From an uncultured Myxococcales bacterium (lineage in GTDB: Bacteria; Myxococcota_A; Polyangia; Polyangiales; Polyangiaceae): a stretch of DNA of 64,000 nucleotides. A program made the position numbers and the translations under genes. Shown piece after piece: positions 48,601-56,043 of the stretch. The notes below the pieces were generated by a model. The model ran no database searches and had not been told where the DNA came from. It saw nothing but the letters and a program-made list of their open reading frames with translations. The stretch's first letter is position 1. Each line of letters begins with the position of its first letter. Location of the stretch: positions 8,737 through 72,736 of the forward strand of contig CALFEQ010000011.1 in NCBI GenBank assembly GCA_937949945.1, given 5' to 3'.

Positions 48601-49352
48601 GCCGTCGCGTAGGTGAGGCCCGCGAGCGCGACCGCGCCCGTGAGCTGCGCGGCCGTCCCATTCCCACCGCGGCGGAGGTAGCTCTGCGTGCGCGAGAGCT
48701 CGACGAGGTTCGTTCCCGAGCCCATCCCGAGGAAGACGCGGATGGAGGAGGCCTCGATCGCGAGCTCGCTGAGGTTGCCCCGCGGGTCGGGGAAGGACGC
48801 CTGCGGGACCTTGAGGAAGTCCTGGTCGTAGGCGGTCGAGCCGACGAAGACGTAGCCAGCGACGAAGCCGAACGCCGCGAGGACCGACGGCGAGGTGGCC
48901 GGGCGGACTTCGATCGTCTGGAACTCGCCGACGCCGACGCTCTTGATGCGAAAGCCGTCGCCGACGACCTCGGCCGTCGCCTCGGTGACGCCCTGCGCGA
49001 GGAAGGCGGCGAGGATTTGCTCGACCACCGCCGCCGGCGTGAGCGTCGCACCGTCGAAGGTGACGGTGACGTCGGGGCCGTTGTTGATGGAGAGCACCAG
49101 GTCGTCGCCGTCGATCCCGGCGTACTGCGCCGGGTTCCCCGTGGCGTCCGCCGCGTGAAGAATCGCCGGGAGCGAGATGAGAGCGTCCGTGTTGATCTGG
49201 TTCCCGCCGCCGTCTGCCGGAACCAGAACGTCCACGATCTGCTTGCACACGCCCACGACGCAAGGCACCAGGGTGGGCGTCACCACGGTCGGCGACGTCG
49301 ACCGGAAAACCTGAATGACCTCGACTCCGGGACGCGGAAGTTCAGCCGCCAT
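45615..49352 (-). CDS. Tail sheath protein with five hook-like inserted repeats
   Basis: The protein has 1245 residues, about twice a T4-type sheath. Residues 1-30 carry the typical start PGVEVIQVFRSTSPTVV. The conserved sheath core lies at about 690-1245 (QVQGLGVDAISADAPFGTVE, YEVYAIAPLTHDEAVAQVF, and a final IDVTLDVPYPCNYIRLTLVI). Between them, residues 84-163, 272-345, 358-429, 488-564 and 585-667 are five related modules. Each has a strand pair, a helix such as ALLAAIESTWPGVTA, further strands and an ending like LGF or LGI. They resemble domains inserted in flagellar hook or cap proteins and probably project from the contracting tail surface. Confidence 0.85.
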   Translation of the reverse strand: MAAELPRPGVEVIQVFRSTSPTVVTPTLVPCVVGVCKQIVDVLVPADGGGNQINTDALISLPAILHAADATGNPAQYAGIDGDDLVLSINNGPDVTVTFDGATLTPAAVVEQILAAFLAQGVTEATAEVVGDGFRIKSVGVGEFQTIEVRPATSPSVLAAFGFVAGYVFVGSTAYDQDFLKVPQASFPDPRGNLSELAIEASSIRVFLGMGSGTNLVELSRTQSYLRRGGNGTAAQLTGAVALAGLTYATAAFFTGNADATDGALYGGGGTLDGLTIILVRNGISTTLTLDGTTNAANQAALLAAIESTWPGVTASINATNLRITGAVGDVISVGAGTANAALGIGGLTLNGAGAVDDKTLLVKLDGGAPITVTFGKPQSANELVQQFNDALGGVYGSISTGLRITSKTQGASSKVEIIGGTAVTPLGFAAPNNTASGTSGIKVVDDGNGDAVSPLVELTGYNLTAPGTAAVVTGLVDLSSLTLPGDLDGLTLKMSVNGREPQTLVFDAPANQAAILDQLNAFWGGQLTATANGNQQLVLTSNILGEESTFKIIEGTALPVLGLVPSVTGQRLLTDIAPDFTALNTKKLRVDLNGTIVEHTFSGLTGGSTASDVATSLNTTLGANGTAEVVSGALRIRLNGTAAVGQRAYVRVVAASSNEAAFLLGFDVNQRGEFFRFNGGGFPPASGDDFYVDGSLVGRITQVAPGGNTARIRLDKQIPITSALGDKFTMVAKNLSPGNSGRPNPELVVDLQGDPQLKHDLLRDTIGNPLEGKAPIYLSYRAVRQDVSPRARNPNLLKLDNTSQLESLLAPVNVNNPLALGLQFALQNAPGCQVQGLGVDAISADAPFGTVEAFTRAAEFLEAYEVYAIAPLTHDEAVAQVFNTHVTAMSAPAAKGERICLFNFSAPTKKLDTLVASGLSGNTIGSSGTVFDTGIVNLPALVLSAGINPVGTIPVSSGLFIDIASDNKRYSIASISGSQVTIRTTFAAGENDDGFYATTDFNDPPLPSALINEPFAVRVRGASLVRPDGTLDKQGIAETYQGLGQSFLNRRFWSIVPDKAAAIIGGIEQEVDGFYMCAAIAGMIGQQPPQQSFTNFPMTGFTKVIGSNGYFTEKQLNIIAAGGNYIVVQDVEGAPLTSRMALTTDMTSIETRTDSVVKVVDFTAKFMRSGLKNYIGRFNITQGFLDSLGHVVQGLLQFLTDIGVLIGANMNNIVQDENVPDTVLIDVTLDVPYPCNYIRLTLVI

Positions 49353-49372
49353 CTGCTAGCTCCTTTTTCACT

Positions 49373-50257
49373 TCACACCTTGAACGATGTACTCGTGACG
49401 GCCGTAACCGGCGCATCCGATTGTTCCACGGTGCCCCTTTGAATGGGAAGTACGCGTCCCCCCATCGAGGGAGGACGAAGCCCCGCGCGATACGGATGTG
49501 CGGGCCGAATTACAACCTGCTTCGCGGGATTCAGCGGGTGCGGCACCTTGTGTTCTTCCACCCCCGGAGCAGAAGTATCGACCTTGTGGCCGGTGACCGG
49601 GCCCTTGGAGAGAAAGGTCATGCCGCGCGCGCGAAGCGTGAAGCCGATCTGATCGACGATCTCCTTGTTGAGTGGAGTGAAGACCGACGTCCGATGGAAC
49701 TGGAAGGGCAGCGACGCGGTCGTGGCGTACCACTCATCAGCGCTGTCCGCGACCACGAGCGAGCCCGCGGGCGACGGCGCGCCGACGACGAACTGCCGAC
49801 CGATCTCGAAGAAGCCCGCCTTCATGAGCATCTCGCGGTGCATCCAGAGCTGCTCGGCGATGAGCCACGCGAGGTCTTCGCTCTCGACGTCGATGCGAGA
49901 GCAGACGTTCACGTTCATGATGCCGGAGATGAGGACCGACTTCTTCTTCTGCCCGGTCTCGAACTTGTAGTCGAGGAGGTCGTCGTGCCCGAGCGTATTC
50001 GACTGCACCGGGCCACGAGTGAAGTTCACCGCCGGGCGCTTGCCCACGACGTCGCCGTGGATGACGTTCTCGTCGGTGATGTAGATCTCCGTCTCATGCG
50101 GTACGGGGTGCCACCGATACGAGCCGGCGGGCGCGGCGGAGAAGAGCCCCTGGACGAAAGAGACGTATAGCGTGCGGACCTGGCGAAGCGCGTGCGCCCG
50201 CCAGTCGTCCTGCGGGAAGTCACCCTCCGCGCGCGTCGTCTGAATCTTCGATGACAT
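49373..50257 (-). CDS. Tail terminator or neck protein (probable)
   Basis: The protein has 294 residues just upstream of the sheath. The N-terminal helix RAHALRQVRTLYVSFVQGLF, the strand ETEIYITDEN, then YKFETGQKKKSVLISGIMNV and LAWLIAEQLWMHREMLM suggest the alpha/beta fold of proteins that cap the tail. Position between connector and sheath matches tail terminators such as T4 gp15. The C-terminal 70 residues are polar and Pro-rich. Inference from order and size. Confidence 0.6.
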   Translation of the reverse strand: MSSKIQTTRAEGDFPQDDWRAHALRQVRTLYVSFVQGLFSAAPAGSYRWHPVPHETEIYITDENVIHGDVVGKRPAVNFTRGPVQSNTLGHDDLLDYKFETGQKKKSVLISGIMNVNVCSRIDVESEDLAWLIAEQLWMHREMLMKAGFFEIGRQFVVGAPSPAGSLVVADSADEWYATTASLPFQFHRTSVFTPLNKEIVDQIGFTLRARGMTFLSKGPVTGHKVDTSAPGVEEHKVPHPLNPAKQVVIRPAHPYRAGLRPPSMGGRVLPIQRGTVEQSDAPVTAVTSTSFKV

Positions 50258-50531
50258 CCCGTATTGCCTTCTGCTCCCGGGCCTTGTGCATAGCGTACGC
50301 GATGCCTGCGCCCGTACCCAACAGGGGCGCCGCGAGGAGGAGGTAGTTCTTCGGGATGCTCTTGCCGGTGAGGCTGTTGTACGCCTTGTTCGCGAGGTAC
50401 CCCGCGCCCATACCCGCAGCGGTGCCGGCGCCGTACGCCAGGGCGCCGCCTCCGATGATCTTCCCGAGCTCGAGGTACTTCTTCGCGTCGGCGATCTTGA
50501 GCAGCTCTTCGGCGAATCCGGGGTACATCAC
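50220..50531 (-). CDS. Small membrane protein with F-A-E-E-L motif
   Basis: The protein has 103 residues. FAEELLKIA at residues 6-14 is the clearest copy of the shared nine-residue motif. Two membrane helices follow (IIGGGALAYGAGTAAGMGAG and LLLAAPLLGTGAGIAYAM), then a charged C-terminus. The motif and position among neck genes suggest a packaged small membrane protein that could be delivered with DNA. It overlaps the terminator-type gene. Confidence 0.7.
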   Translation of the reverse strand: MMYPGFAEELLKIADAKKYLELGKIIGGGALAYGAGTAAGMGAGYLANKAYNSLTGKSIPKNYLLLAAPLLGTGAGIAYAMHKAREQKAIRDVIEDSDDARGG

Positions 50532-51430
50532 TTCACCTCCGGGTCGGTGTACGTCGTGCCGTAGAGAGAGAAGATCTTCGGGATCTCCTCGTCCTCGAAG
50601 TTCGAGAGGTTGTGCGGGTTGGTGAAGTTCCGCGGCGGCGAGAGCCAGAGGTCCTTGAGCGCTTCACCCATGTTGAGCGGGATGTTGTACTCGACGTCGC
50701 TCTGAGGGATGCGATGGAGCTGGAGCTCGTAGTGAACCGGCGACCGGACCTGCTCAGTCTGGTTCACCGCGACGACGCGCCAACGGATATTCTCCGCTTC
50801 GATGAGGAGGTCGCGCGGCTTCACGTTGCCGATGTTCACGATGCGCGCGCTCGTGTTGAGCTGCTGCGTCGTACCGACCGGCGTGACGATTTCCCTCTTC
50901 GTGTCCTGCGCATCGATCTGCGCGAAGACCTCGATCGGGTGGAGGTAGCCGCGGGTGAAGCCCGTGTCAAAGCAGAGCGTGCATCCCGAGCGCGTACGCT
51001 TCTGCAACGTCTGGTGCCAGCAAGTGCAGCGCTGTCCGAACGTGCGGACGGGAAGAAGCCAGCAGCGACGCCCAGTGAACTCGCGAAAGAGGAGCGCCAT
51101 GTGCCGGCGTAGCTCCTTCGCGATGAGGTCGGCTTCCGCCTCCTGCAGCACAGGGCCGTAGTCCTTGAAGTCACCGCTCGGAATATGGGTGACGCGGACG
51201 ACGTAGTGAAGCGCCCGGAACGCGTTGAACGGCTTCGTGAAGCGATCGTAGAAGATGAAGCGGTCCTGAAAGGGCGACGAGAGCTTGTCCCAAGGGCCCG
51301 CCGCGGACTCCGAACGCAAGATCTCGAACTGGTAGTCGAGGACATCCTCCGCGGTGTCCTTGATCTGCCAGGTGATCTCGGTGAAGTCGACGTCGAGCGA
51401 CCTCACCTTGATGCGCGAGACCTCCAGCAT
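50528..51430 (-). CDS. Connector or neck protein with Cys cluster
   Basis: The protein has 300 residues. The N-terminal 95 residues resemble an FN3 strand set (FTEITWQIKDTAEDVLDYQF). C135 and C137, then C150 and C153 in TCWHQTLQKRTRSGCTLCFD, form a zinc-type cluster followed by GFTRGYLHPIEVF. The C-terminal half is beta-rich. Between head and tail genes it is likely a neck or baseplate structural protein with a stabilising metal site. Confidence 0.7.
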   Translation of the reverse strand: MLEVSRIKVRSLDVDFTEITWQIKDTAEDVLDYQFEILRSESAAGPWDKLSSPFQDRFIFYDRFTKPFNAFRALHYVVRVTHIPSGDFKDYGPVLQEAEADLIAKELRRHMALLFREFTGRRCWLLPVRTFGQRCTCWHQTLQKRTRSGCTLCFDTGFTRGYLHPIEVFAQIDAQDTKREIVTPVGTTQQLNTSARIVNIGNVKPRDLLIEAENIRWRVVAVNQTEQVRSPVHYELQLHRIPQSDVEYNIPLNMGEALKDLWLSPPRNFTNPHNLSNFEDEEIPKIFSLYGTTYTDPEVK

Positions 51431-52446
51431 CAGACCTCGAGGGCCCGCGCCGCGTTGTAGAACCGGGCCGCCGCCTTCATGCGCTGGACGTTGTTCTTCC
51501 CCGGGAGCACGCGCCCGCGAGCCGCGTCGAGCCGATCGAGCGCGCGCATCGCGTGCGCCCGGAGCGGAGCGTTCTCGGGGAGCGGCGGCTTCGGCATGAC
51601 GGAGTACTGCGTCGGGTTCTCGGCCTTCCCGATCGCGCCGCGCGCCCTGTCCGCAAGGCTCTTCACGTAGCTGGCGGTGGCATCGGTGAAGCTCTTGCCG
51701 CGCGGGCCCGACATCCGCATCCCGATACCTTTCGCGGCGGCGCCGGCCCCGGCGCCGAGACCTGCGCCCACGAGCGCACCGCCGAGACGGTTGTCCTTGC
51801 CACCGGCGAGCGCGCCGACACCCGCGCCGATGCCGGCGCCGACGAGCTTCGGGTTCGCCTTCGCGATCGAGAGCGCGGCGTTCAGCATGTTCGAGCCGAG
51901 CTTGTCCATGAGGTCGGACAGGTGGACGCCCTGCCGCGCGAGCGCGAGCCCCTTGCCCGCCTTGGCGAAGGAGAGCTTCTGCGGCTCGGCGTCAGGCCCG
52001 GCGTCGCCAGGCGCGCCGGCACCTTGGGCCTCGTCGTTCGGGACAACCGCCATCGGCTGCTCGGGACCTTTCGTCGGCGCCACAGAGCCGTCGCGCTGCG
52101 CCGCGACGAGGTCGAGGTCGAGCATCTTCTTCTGGAGGCGGATCTGGTCGCGCGCCCGGTAGATCGCGTCGCTCTGCTCGTGCTGCGCGGTCTGGGCGAC
52201 CTCCAACTCGAGCTCGGCCTTCTCGAGCGCGAGCGCCTGGTCGAAGAAGGGCGTGCCCTTGTACTTCTCGAGCCAGGTCCGGTCTTCTTCGTCGGGCGAG
52301 CACTCGGCGAACGATAGCTTCGCCTCCCCGGACGCGAGCTTGCGGAGGTCCTCCTCCGGCAGCGTGGAGAGGACGTTCGCGAGCTTCACACTCTCCGACT
52401 GACGGAGCTCGTGGTCGTAGGCAACGGTGAGAAAGGCGTCGAGCAT
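51430..52446 (-). CDS. Gly-zipper internal virion protein
   Basis: The protein has 338 residues from ATG 52446 with GAGG six bases upstream; an ATG at 52452 overlapping the previous stop is an alternative. Helical N-terminus, coiled-coil-like middle (ALALEKAELELEVAQTAQHE), then a Gly/Ala-rich hydrophobic region near residues 195-245 (LVGAGIGAGVGALAGG, GALVGAGLGAGAGAAAK). Basic C-terminus. Similar zipper segments occur in the adjacent ferritin-domain protein, suggesting that both are internal proteins able to meet membranes. Confidence 0.7.
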   Translation of the reverse strand: MLDAFLTVAYDHELRQSESVKLANVLSTLPEEDLRKLASGEAKLSFAECSPDEEDRTWLEKYKGTPFFDQALALEKAELELEVAQTAQHEQSDAIYRARDQIRLQKKMLDLDLVAAQRDGSVAPTKGPEQPMAVVPNDEAQGAGAPGDAGPDAEPQKLSFAKAGKGLALARQGVHLSDLMDKLGSNMLNAALSIAKANPKLVGAGIGAGVGALAGGKDNRLGGALVGAGLGAGAGAAAKGIGMRMSGPRGKSFTDATASYVKSLADRARGAIGKAENPTQYSVMPKPPLPENAPLRAHAMRALDRLDAARGRVLPGKNNVQRMKAAARFYNAARALEV

Positions 52447-52448
52447 GG

Positions 52449-55022
52449 TCATCCTCGGATGGTGTGGGCGAGTTCACGGATTATCGGGCCGGCCAGCGAG
52501 CCGGCCCGGGCGCCGAGCGCGGCGCCGAGAGCGATGGCCGCAGTCGGGTGCTTCTGCGCGAGCTCGCCGGCGGCGAGGCGCATCTTCGCCTGCGCGATGT
52601 TGAGGGCGTTGCCGAAGCTGCCCGATCCGGACTGCTCGGCGGCCTCGAGCTTCTGCACCTTGCTCCGGAGCTTGTCGTTCGAGGCCCCACGCAACCGGTT
52701 CTCGATCGCTGTGACGCCGGCGCCGATACCGGCGCCGACGAGTCCGCCGATGAGCCGATCGCGCAAGGCGGCCTCTTTGTACTCCGGCGTCTCGCCGGGA
52801 GCGGACTCCGAGTACGCGATCTCCGCCACCGGCGAAGAAGAGGGGTCGCTCGCAGTCGGGCTCGCGCCGGGGCCATCCTTGCCCGGCGTAGAAGAGCCCG
52901 GCGGGGTGCCGGCGTCGCCGCTCGCCGCCGGCGTCCCTGCCTGGTTCTCTCCCGGGTCCTGACCGCCCATGAGCGCCTGTTCCTGAGCCTGCTGATCGGC
53001 CGCAGCCTGATACGCAGAGCCACCCGCCTCCATCGTCGTCGACGGCGGGAGCTGGGTGTTCACGATCCCCATGAGCTGCTGCTTCAGCCTCTGCATCGCG
53101 TCGCGCATCTGCGTCGTGAGCTGCTGCTGCTGCAGTGTCTCGTTCGAAGCCGCGAGCGACTGCTGCATCGCAGCCGCCGCCGCGGCGTTCGCCGCGTTGA
53201 CCTGCTGCATCGCCTGCTCCTGGATCTGCTGCGCCTGGGCGAGAGCCTGCTGGTTCATCTCCGAACTCATGGCGACCTGCTCCTGGAGCTGCTGGACCTG
53301 CTGCTCTGCCGCCTGAAGGCGCTGCATCGCCTCGATGAAGCGCTCGCGGTAGTACATTCTCTCCGCGGCATCCTGCGCCTGCTGCGCGGCGCTTTCCTCG
53401 GCGAGGTAGGTCTCGAGCTCGTTGGCCTCTTCACCCCCGGGCACCGGCGGCGCGCTGCCCATCTCGGAAAGCGCGCGCTTGAACCGCTCGGCGAGCTTGG
53501 TGTGCTGGCCGGCGGCGGGGCCGGAAAGCGGGGGAGGGGGAGGGGGAGGCGGCAGGACCTTGCCCTGGGCCGCGTCGGGCAACCCCTCCGACTTCTTCTC
53601 CTTAAGAGGGCCCTTCGCCTTTCGACGAGCCCTCTGTAGGGCCGCGAGCGCGGCGATGGTGCCCACGCCGATCGCGGCGGGGCCGGTGCCGGGGCCGAGG
53701 GGGCCCTTGGGGCCGAGGAAGGCCTTCGCCTTTCGACCAACCCTCCGTACCTTTCGACCAGCCCTCAGTGCCATGATCGCGGCGTAGTCAGCCGAGTTCC
53801 GCACCGCGTTCCGCATGGAGGTGCTGAAGGTCTTCTTACCGGGCTGCATCGCCCGAAGCTCCCGAAGGAGGTCCTCGGCCGTAGGCCCCTTGGAAGGCCT
53901 CTTGGCCGCCGCTTCCTTGAGGTTCCCCTCGAGGTCCATCTCGGGGACGAAGACCGTAGGCGACTTTGAGGCGAGCGCGAGCTTCATCGCCGCGCCGTGG
54001 TAGCGGAGCGTGTCGGGGTGGAAGCGCTCGACGCGGGCGGAGGCCTTCTTCTCCTTGTCGGGCGCAGCAGCCGTATTCGCCTTGCCCTCGGACTTCTTCT
54101 TGTGGTGAACGGCGTGCGCCGCGTGCGCGCCGCCTATCGCACCGCCGACGGCGCCGAGCGCTGCCAGGAGAGCCTTCTCTCGCGGGGACATCGAGCCGCC
54201 GAGCGCCTTCGCGCCGTAGATGGTGCCGCCAGTCAGGGCGCCGAGCGCGGCGCCGCGAAGTGCCGGATGCTTCTCATCCCCTTCGGTCATGAGGCCGCCG
54301 GCGAGCGCGCCGTAGCCGGAACCGGGGAGCGGGTTCAAGAAGCCGTGGCCGAGCGCGTAGGGCTGAACCTCCTCGAACGAGGCGGCCGTCTTGCCCTCCG
54401 GAGCGGCCTCCGGGGTGACCACCGCTTCCTCGGCGGCCCCCGCCTGGGGGTCGACCACCGCCGAGGGCGTGCCCGCCGTCGCCGCGGTCTCCGCGTGGGG
54501 GAGGAGCTGCCAGAGCTCGTCGAGGTGCTCCTGTTCCTTCGTGAGGTACTCCTCGATCTTGAAGCGCGTCGGGTTGTCCTCGCCGACGAGCTTCCGGAGA
54601 TGCTGCCAGTTCGCGATGCCCTCCTGCTCCATCTGGATCATCGTCTTGATGATCTCGACGGGGTCAGAGCTCGGCGGGGGCGCGGGAATGTCCGGGACTT
54701 CGACCGCGCCCCCGAGAACGCTCATCCGCCGGAGGAGGAACTCCGCGTGCTCGATCTCGTGGTGGGCGTGGTGGAGGAGCTCCTGCGCGATCGAGTGGTG
54801 CGCGAGGTCCCGCAACGACTGCGAGTACACGATGTACGCGTAGTGCGTCTTGAGCTCGTTCTGCACCATGAGCGCCATGTGCTCGAGGACTTCCTCGATG
54901 GGGGCAGCGAACTGCCCCTCGAGCACGCCCGTCTCGTCTGGAGCCGCGGTCTTCAGCTTCAGGAAGAAGGCAGCGGCCTCGTGAAGCGGGATACCGTTCT
55001 CGATTTTGAACACGGTGCTCAT
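52449..55022 (-). CDS. Ferritin-like di-iron domain fused to internal virion protein
   Basis: The protein has 857 residues from ATG 55022 (GGAGG upstream; ATG 55025 is an alternative). Residues 45-172 are a four-helix ferritin-like domain with the full ligand set: E56 in QNELKTHY, E89-x-x-H92 in EIEHAE, E134 in MEQEGIANW and E163-x-x-H166 in EQEHLD. Then come Gly/Ala zipper segments (near 240-305 and the C-terminus), basic Pro-rich stretches, and a Gln-rich coiled coil at about 560-660. Ferritin-like domains oxidise or store iron or are reused as scaffolds. Here the domain sits in a virion gene cluster between capsid and neck genes. Confidence 0.8.
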   Translation of the reverse strand: MSTVFKIENGIPLHEAAAFFLKLKTAAPDETGVLEGQFAAPIEEVLEHMALMVQNELKTHYAYIVYSQSLRDLAHHSIAQELLHHAHHEIEHAEFLLRRMSVLGGAVEVPDIPAPPPSSDPVEIIKTMIQMEQEGIANWQHLRKLVGEDNPTRFKIEEYLTKEQEHLDELWQLLPHAETAATAGTPSAVVDPQAGAAEEAVVTPEAAPEGKTAASFEEVQPYALGHGFLNPLPGSGYGALAGGLMTEGDEKHPALRGAALGALTGGTIYGAKALGGSMSPREKALLAALGAVGGAIGGAHAAHAVHHKKKSEGKANTAAAPDKEKKASARVERFHPDTLRYHGAAMKLALASKSPTVFVPEMDLEGNLKEAAAKRPSKGPTAEDLLRELRAMQPGKKTFSTSMRNAVRNSADYAAIMALRAGRKVRRVGRKAKAFLGPKGPLGPGTGPAAIGVGTIAALAALQRARRKAKGPLKEKKSEGLPDAAQGKVLPPPPPPPPLSGPAAGQHTKLAERFKRALSEMGSAPPVPGGEEANELETYLAEESAAQQAQDAAERMYYRERFIEAMQRLQAAEQQVQQLQEQVAMSSEMNQQALAQAQQIQEQAMQQVNAANAAAAAAMQQSLAASNETLQQQQLTTQMRDAMQRLKQQLMGIVNTQLPPSTTMEAGGSAYQAAADQQAQEQALMGGQDPGENQAGTPAASGDAGTPPGSSTPGKDGPGASPTASDPSSSPVAEIAYSESAPGETPEYKEAALRDRLIGGLVGAGIGAGVTAIENRLRGASNDKLRSKVQKLEAAEQSGSGSFGNALNIAQAKMRLAAGELAQKHPTAAIALGAALGARAGSLAGPIIRELAHTIRG

Positions 55023-55033
55023 CATTCTCCTCC

Positions 55034-55489
55034 CTAGACGGGCTCCTCGACGATAACCGCGATCTGCGTGCCGACGCCGAACGCTTGAACGAGGCAGGGC
55101 GCCGACGTGCCGGGCGCGCCGTACACCAGGGTCTTGCCGCCGCCCTCGTCGCTGAAGCCGAGGAGGGCGTGCCCCTTCGGATCGCCCGGTTCAGCGAGCT
55201 CGACGCCAGCGGCAGTGACCGAGGTGAAGGCGATGCCACGGTCCACCTGCGTGACGAGGAGGCCGCTGACGGCGCCCTCGAGCTGAGACTTGATCTCGGC
55301 GAAGGTGAGGCCGCCGTCGGCGCGATCGCCCTCGACGAAGGTGTACTCCACCGCGGCAGGCTGGACGAACTTCACCTTCGTCCCAACGAGCCCGTAGACG
55401 ACCGGCGGGAGCGGCTTGCCCACCAGAGTCCCCGCGAGGAACCGGTTCATCTCGTCGAGGCTGTTGAACCTGTAGGTCTTGAGCGCCAT
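55034..55489 (-). CDS. Virion protein with hook-like module
   Basis: The protein has 151 residues. Residues 48-115 (strands, helix TFAEIKSQLEGAVSG, strands and ending ALLGF) match the repeats inserted in the tail sheath and the module of the 2284-3282 protein. It lies between ferritin-domain and neck genes. Likely a virion component exposed on the surface or at the neck. Confidence 0.7.
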   Translation of the reverse strand: MALKTYRFNSLDEMNRFLAGTLVGKPLPPVVYGLVGTKVKFVQPAAVEYTFVEGDRADGGLTFAEIKSQLEGAVSGLLVTQVDRGIAFTSVTAAGVELAEPGDPKGHALLGFSDEGGGKTLVYGAPGTSAPCLVQAFGVGTQIAVIVEEPV

Positions 55490-55529
55490 GGGTCAGTTCT
55501 TCTCCGTCAGCTCAGTGGCACCAGAAAGA

Positions 55530-56027
55530 TCAATATGCTGCGTACGTGGAATTCACCGCCCAGTACTCACTCGACACGCCCATGTTCGACGACCCCAGAA
55601 TACCCTCGATGTTGAGAGCGACCTTCACCCTCTGCTTCATCTGGTCGGTGGTCGCCTTGAAGTACTGAAGCCATCGCATCAGTTCCGGCGCCTTGTCGTT
55701 GACGCCGACGGTGATGCCGCCGTTCGAGTAGTTGATGTGGTTCCGCACCTGTAGCATCGCGACCGATTCGAGGATCGAGATGACCGTCATGCGGAGCATG
55801 AGGTTGTGCTGGTTCCTGTAGAGCAGGTCGTCGAGGGTGAACGTCGTGAAGGGCGGCGTGCCGTTGAAATCGGCGAGGGCGTCCATGATGGCCCAGGCGA
55901 TCTGCCGGTCCGTCGATTCGACGCCCGCGATGAGCCGGTTCAGCTCAGGGAAGTCGCGCAAGAAGAGGCGGACCAACTGAACGAAGTCCCTGGTCGTCTG
56001 CGACACACCTGGCAATCCCTGAATCAT
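55530..56027 (-). CDS. Putative neck or head-completion protein
   Basis: The protein has 165 residues from ATG 56027 with GAGGAG seven bases upstream. Mostly helical (RDFVQLVRLFLRDFPELNRL, YRNQHNLMLRMTVISILESV) with a conserved-looking NYSNGGITVGVNDKAPELMRW segment. Size, helical content and position after the capsid gene fit head-completion or connector proteins, but I recognise no named family. Confidence 0.6.
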   Translation of the reverse strand: MIQGLPGVSQTTRDFVQLVRLFLRDFPELNRLIAGVESTDRQIAWAIMDALADFNGTPPFTTFTLDDLLYRNQHNLMLRMTVISILESVAMLQVRNHINYSNGGITVGVNDKAPELMRWLQYFKATTDQMKQRVKVALNIEGILGSSNMGVSSEYWAVNSTYAAY

Positions 56028-56043
56028 CGCGGGCTCCTCTCGC

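Noticed and set aside
46695..49442. 915-codon plus-strand frame antisense to the tail sheath
   Set aside because: It is an Arg/Glu/Val-rich shadow caused by GC-rich third positions of the sheath gene and has no protein-like composition or ribosome site.
33997..50390. 15-base identity GTTGTACGCCTTGTT near 33997 and 50375
   Set aside because: One copy is in a leader hairpin and the other in coding sequence with unrelated context; probably chance.
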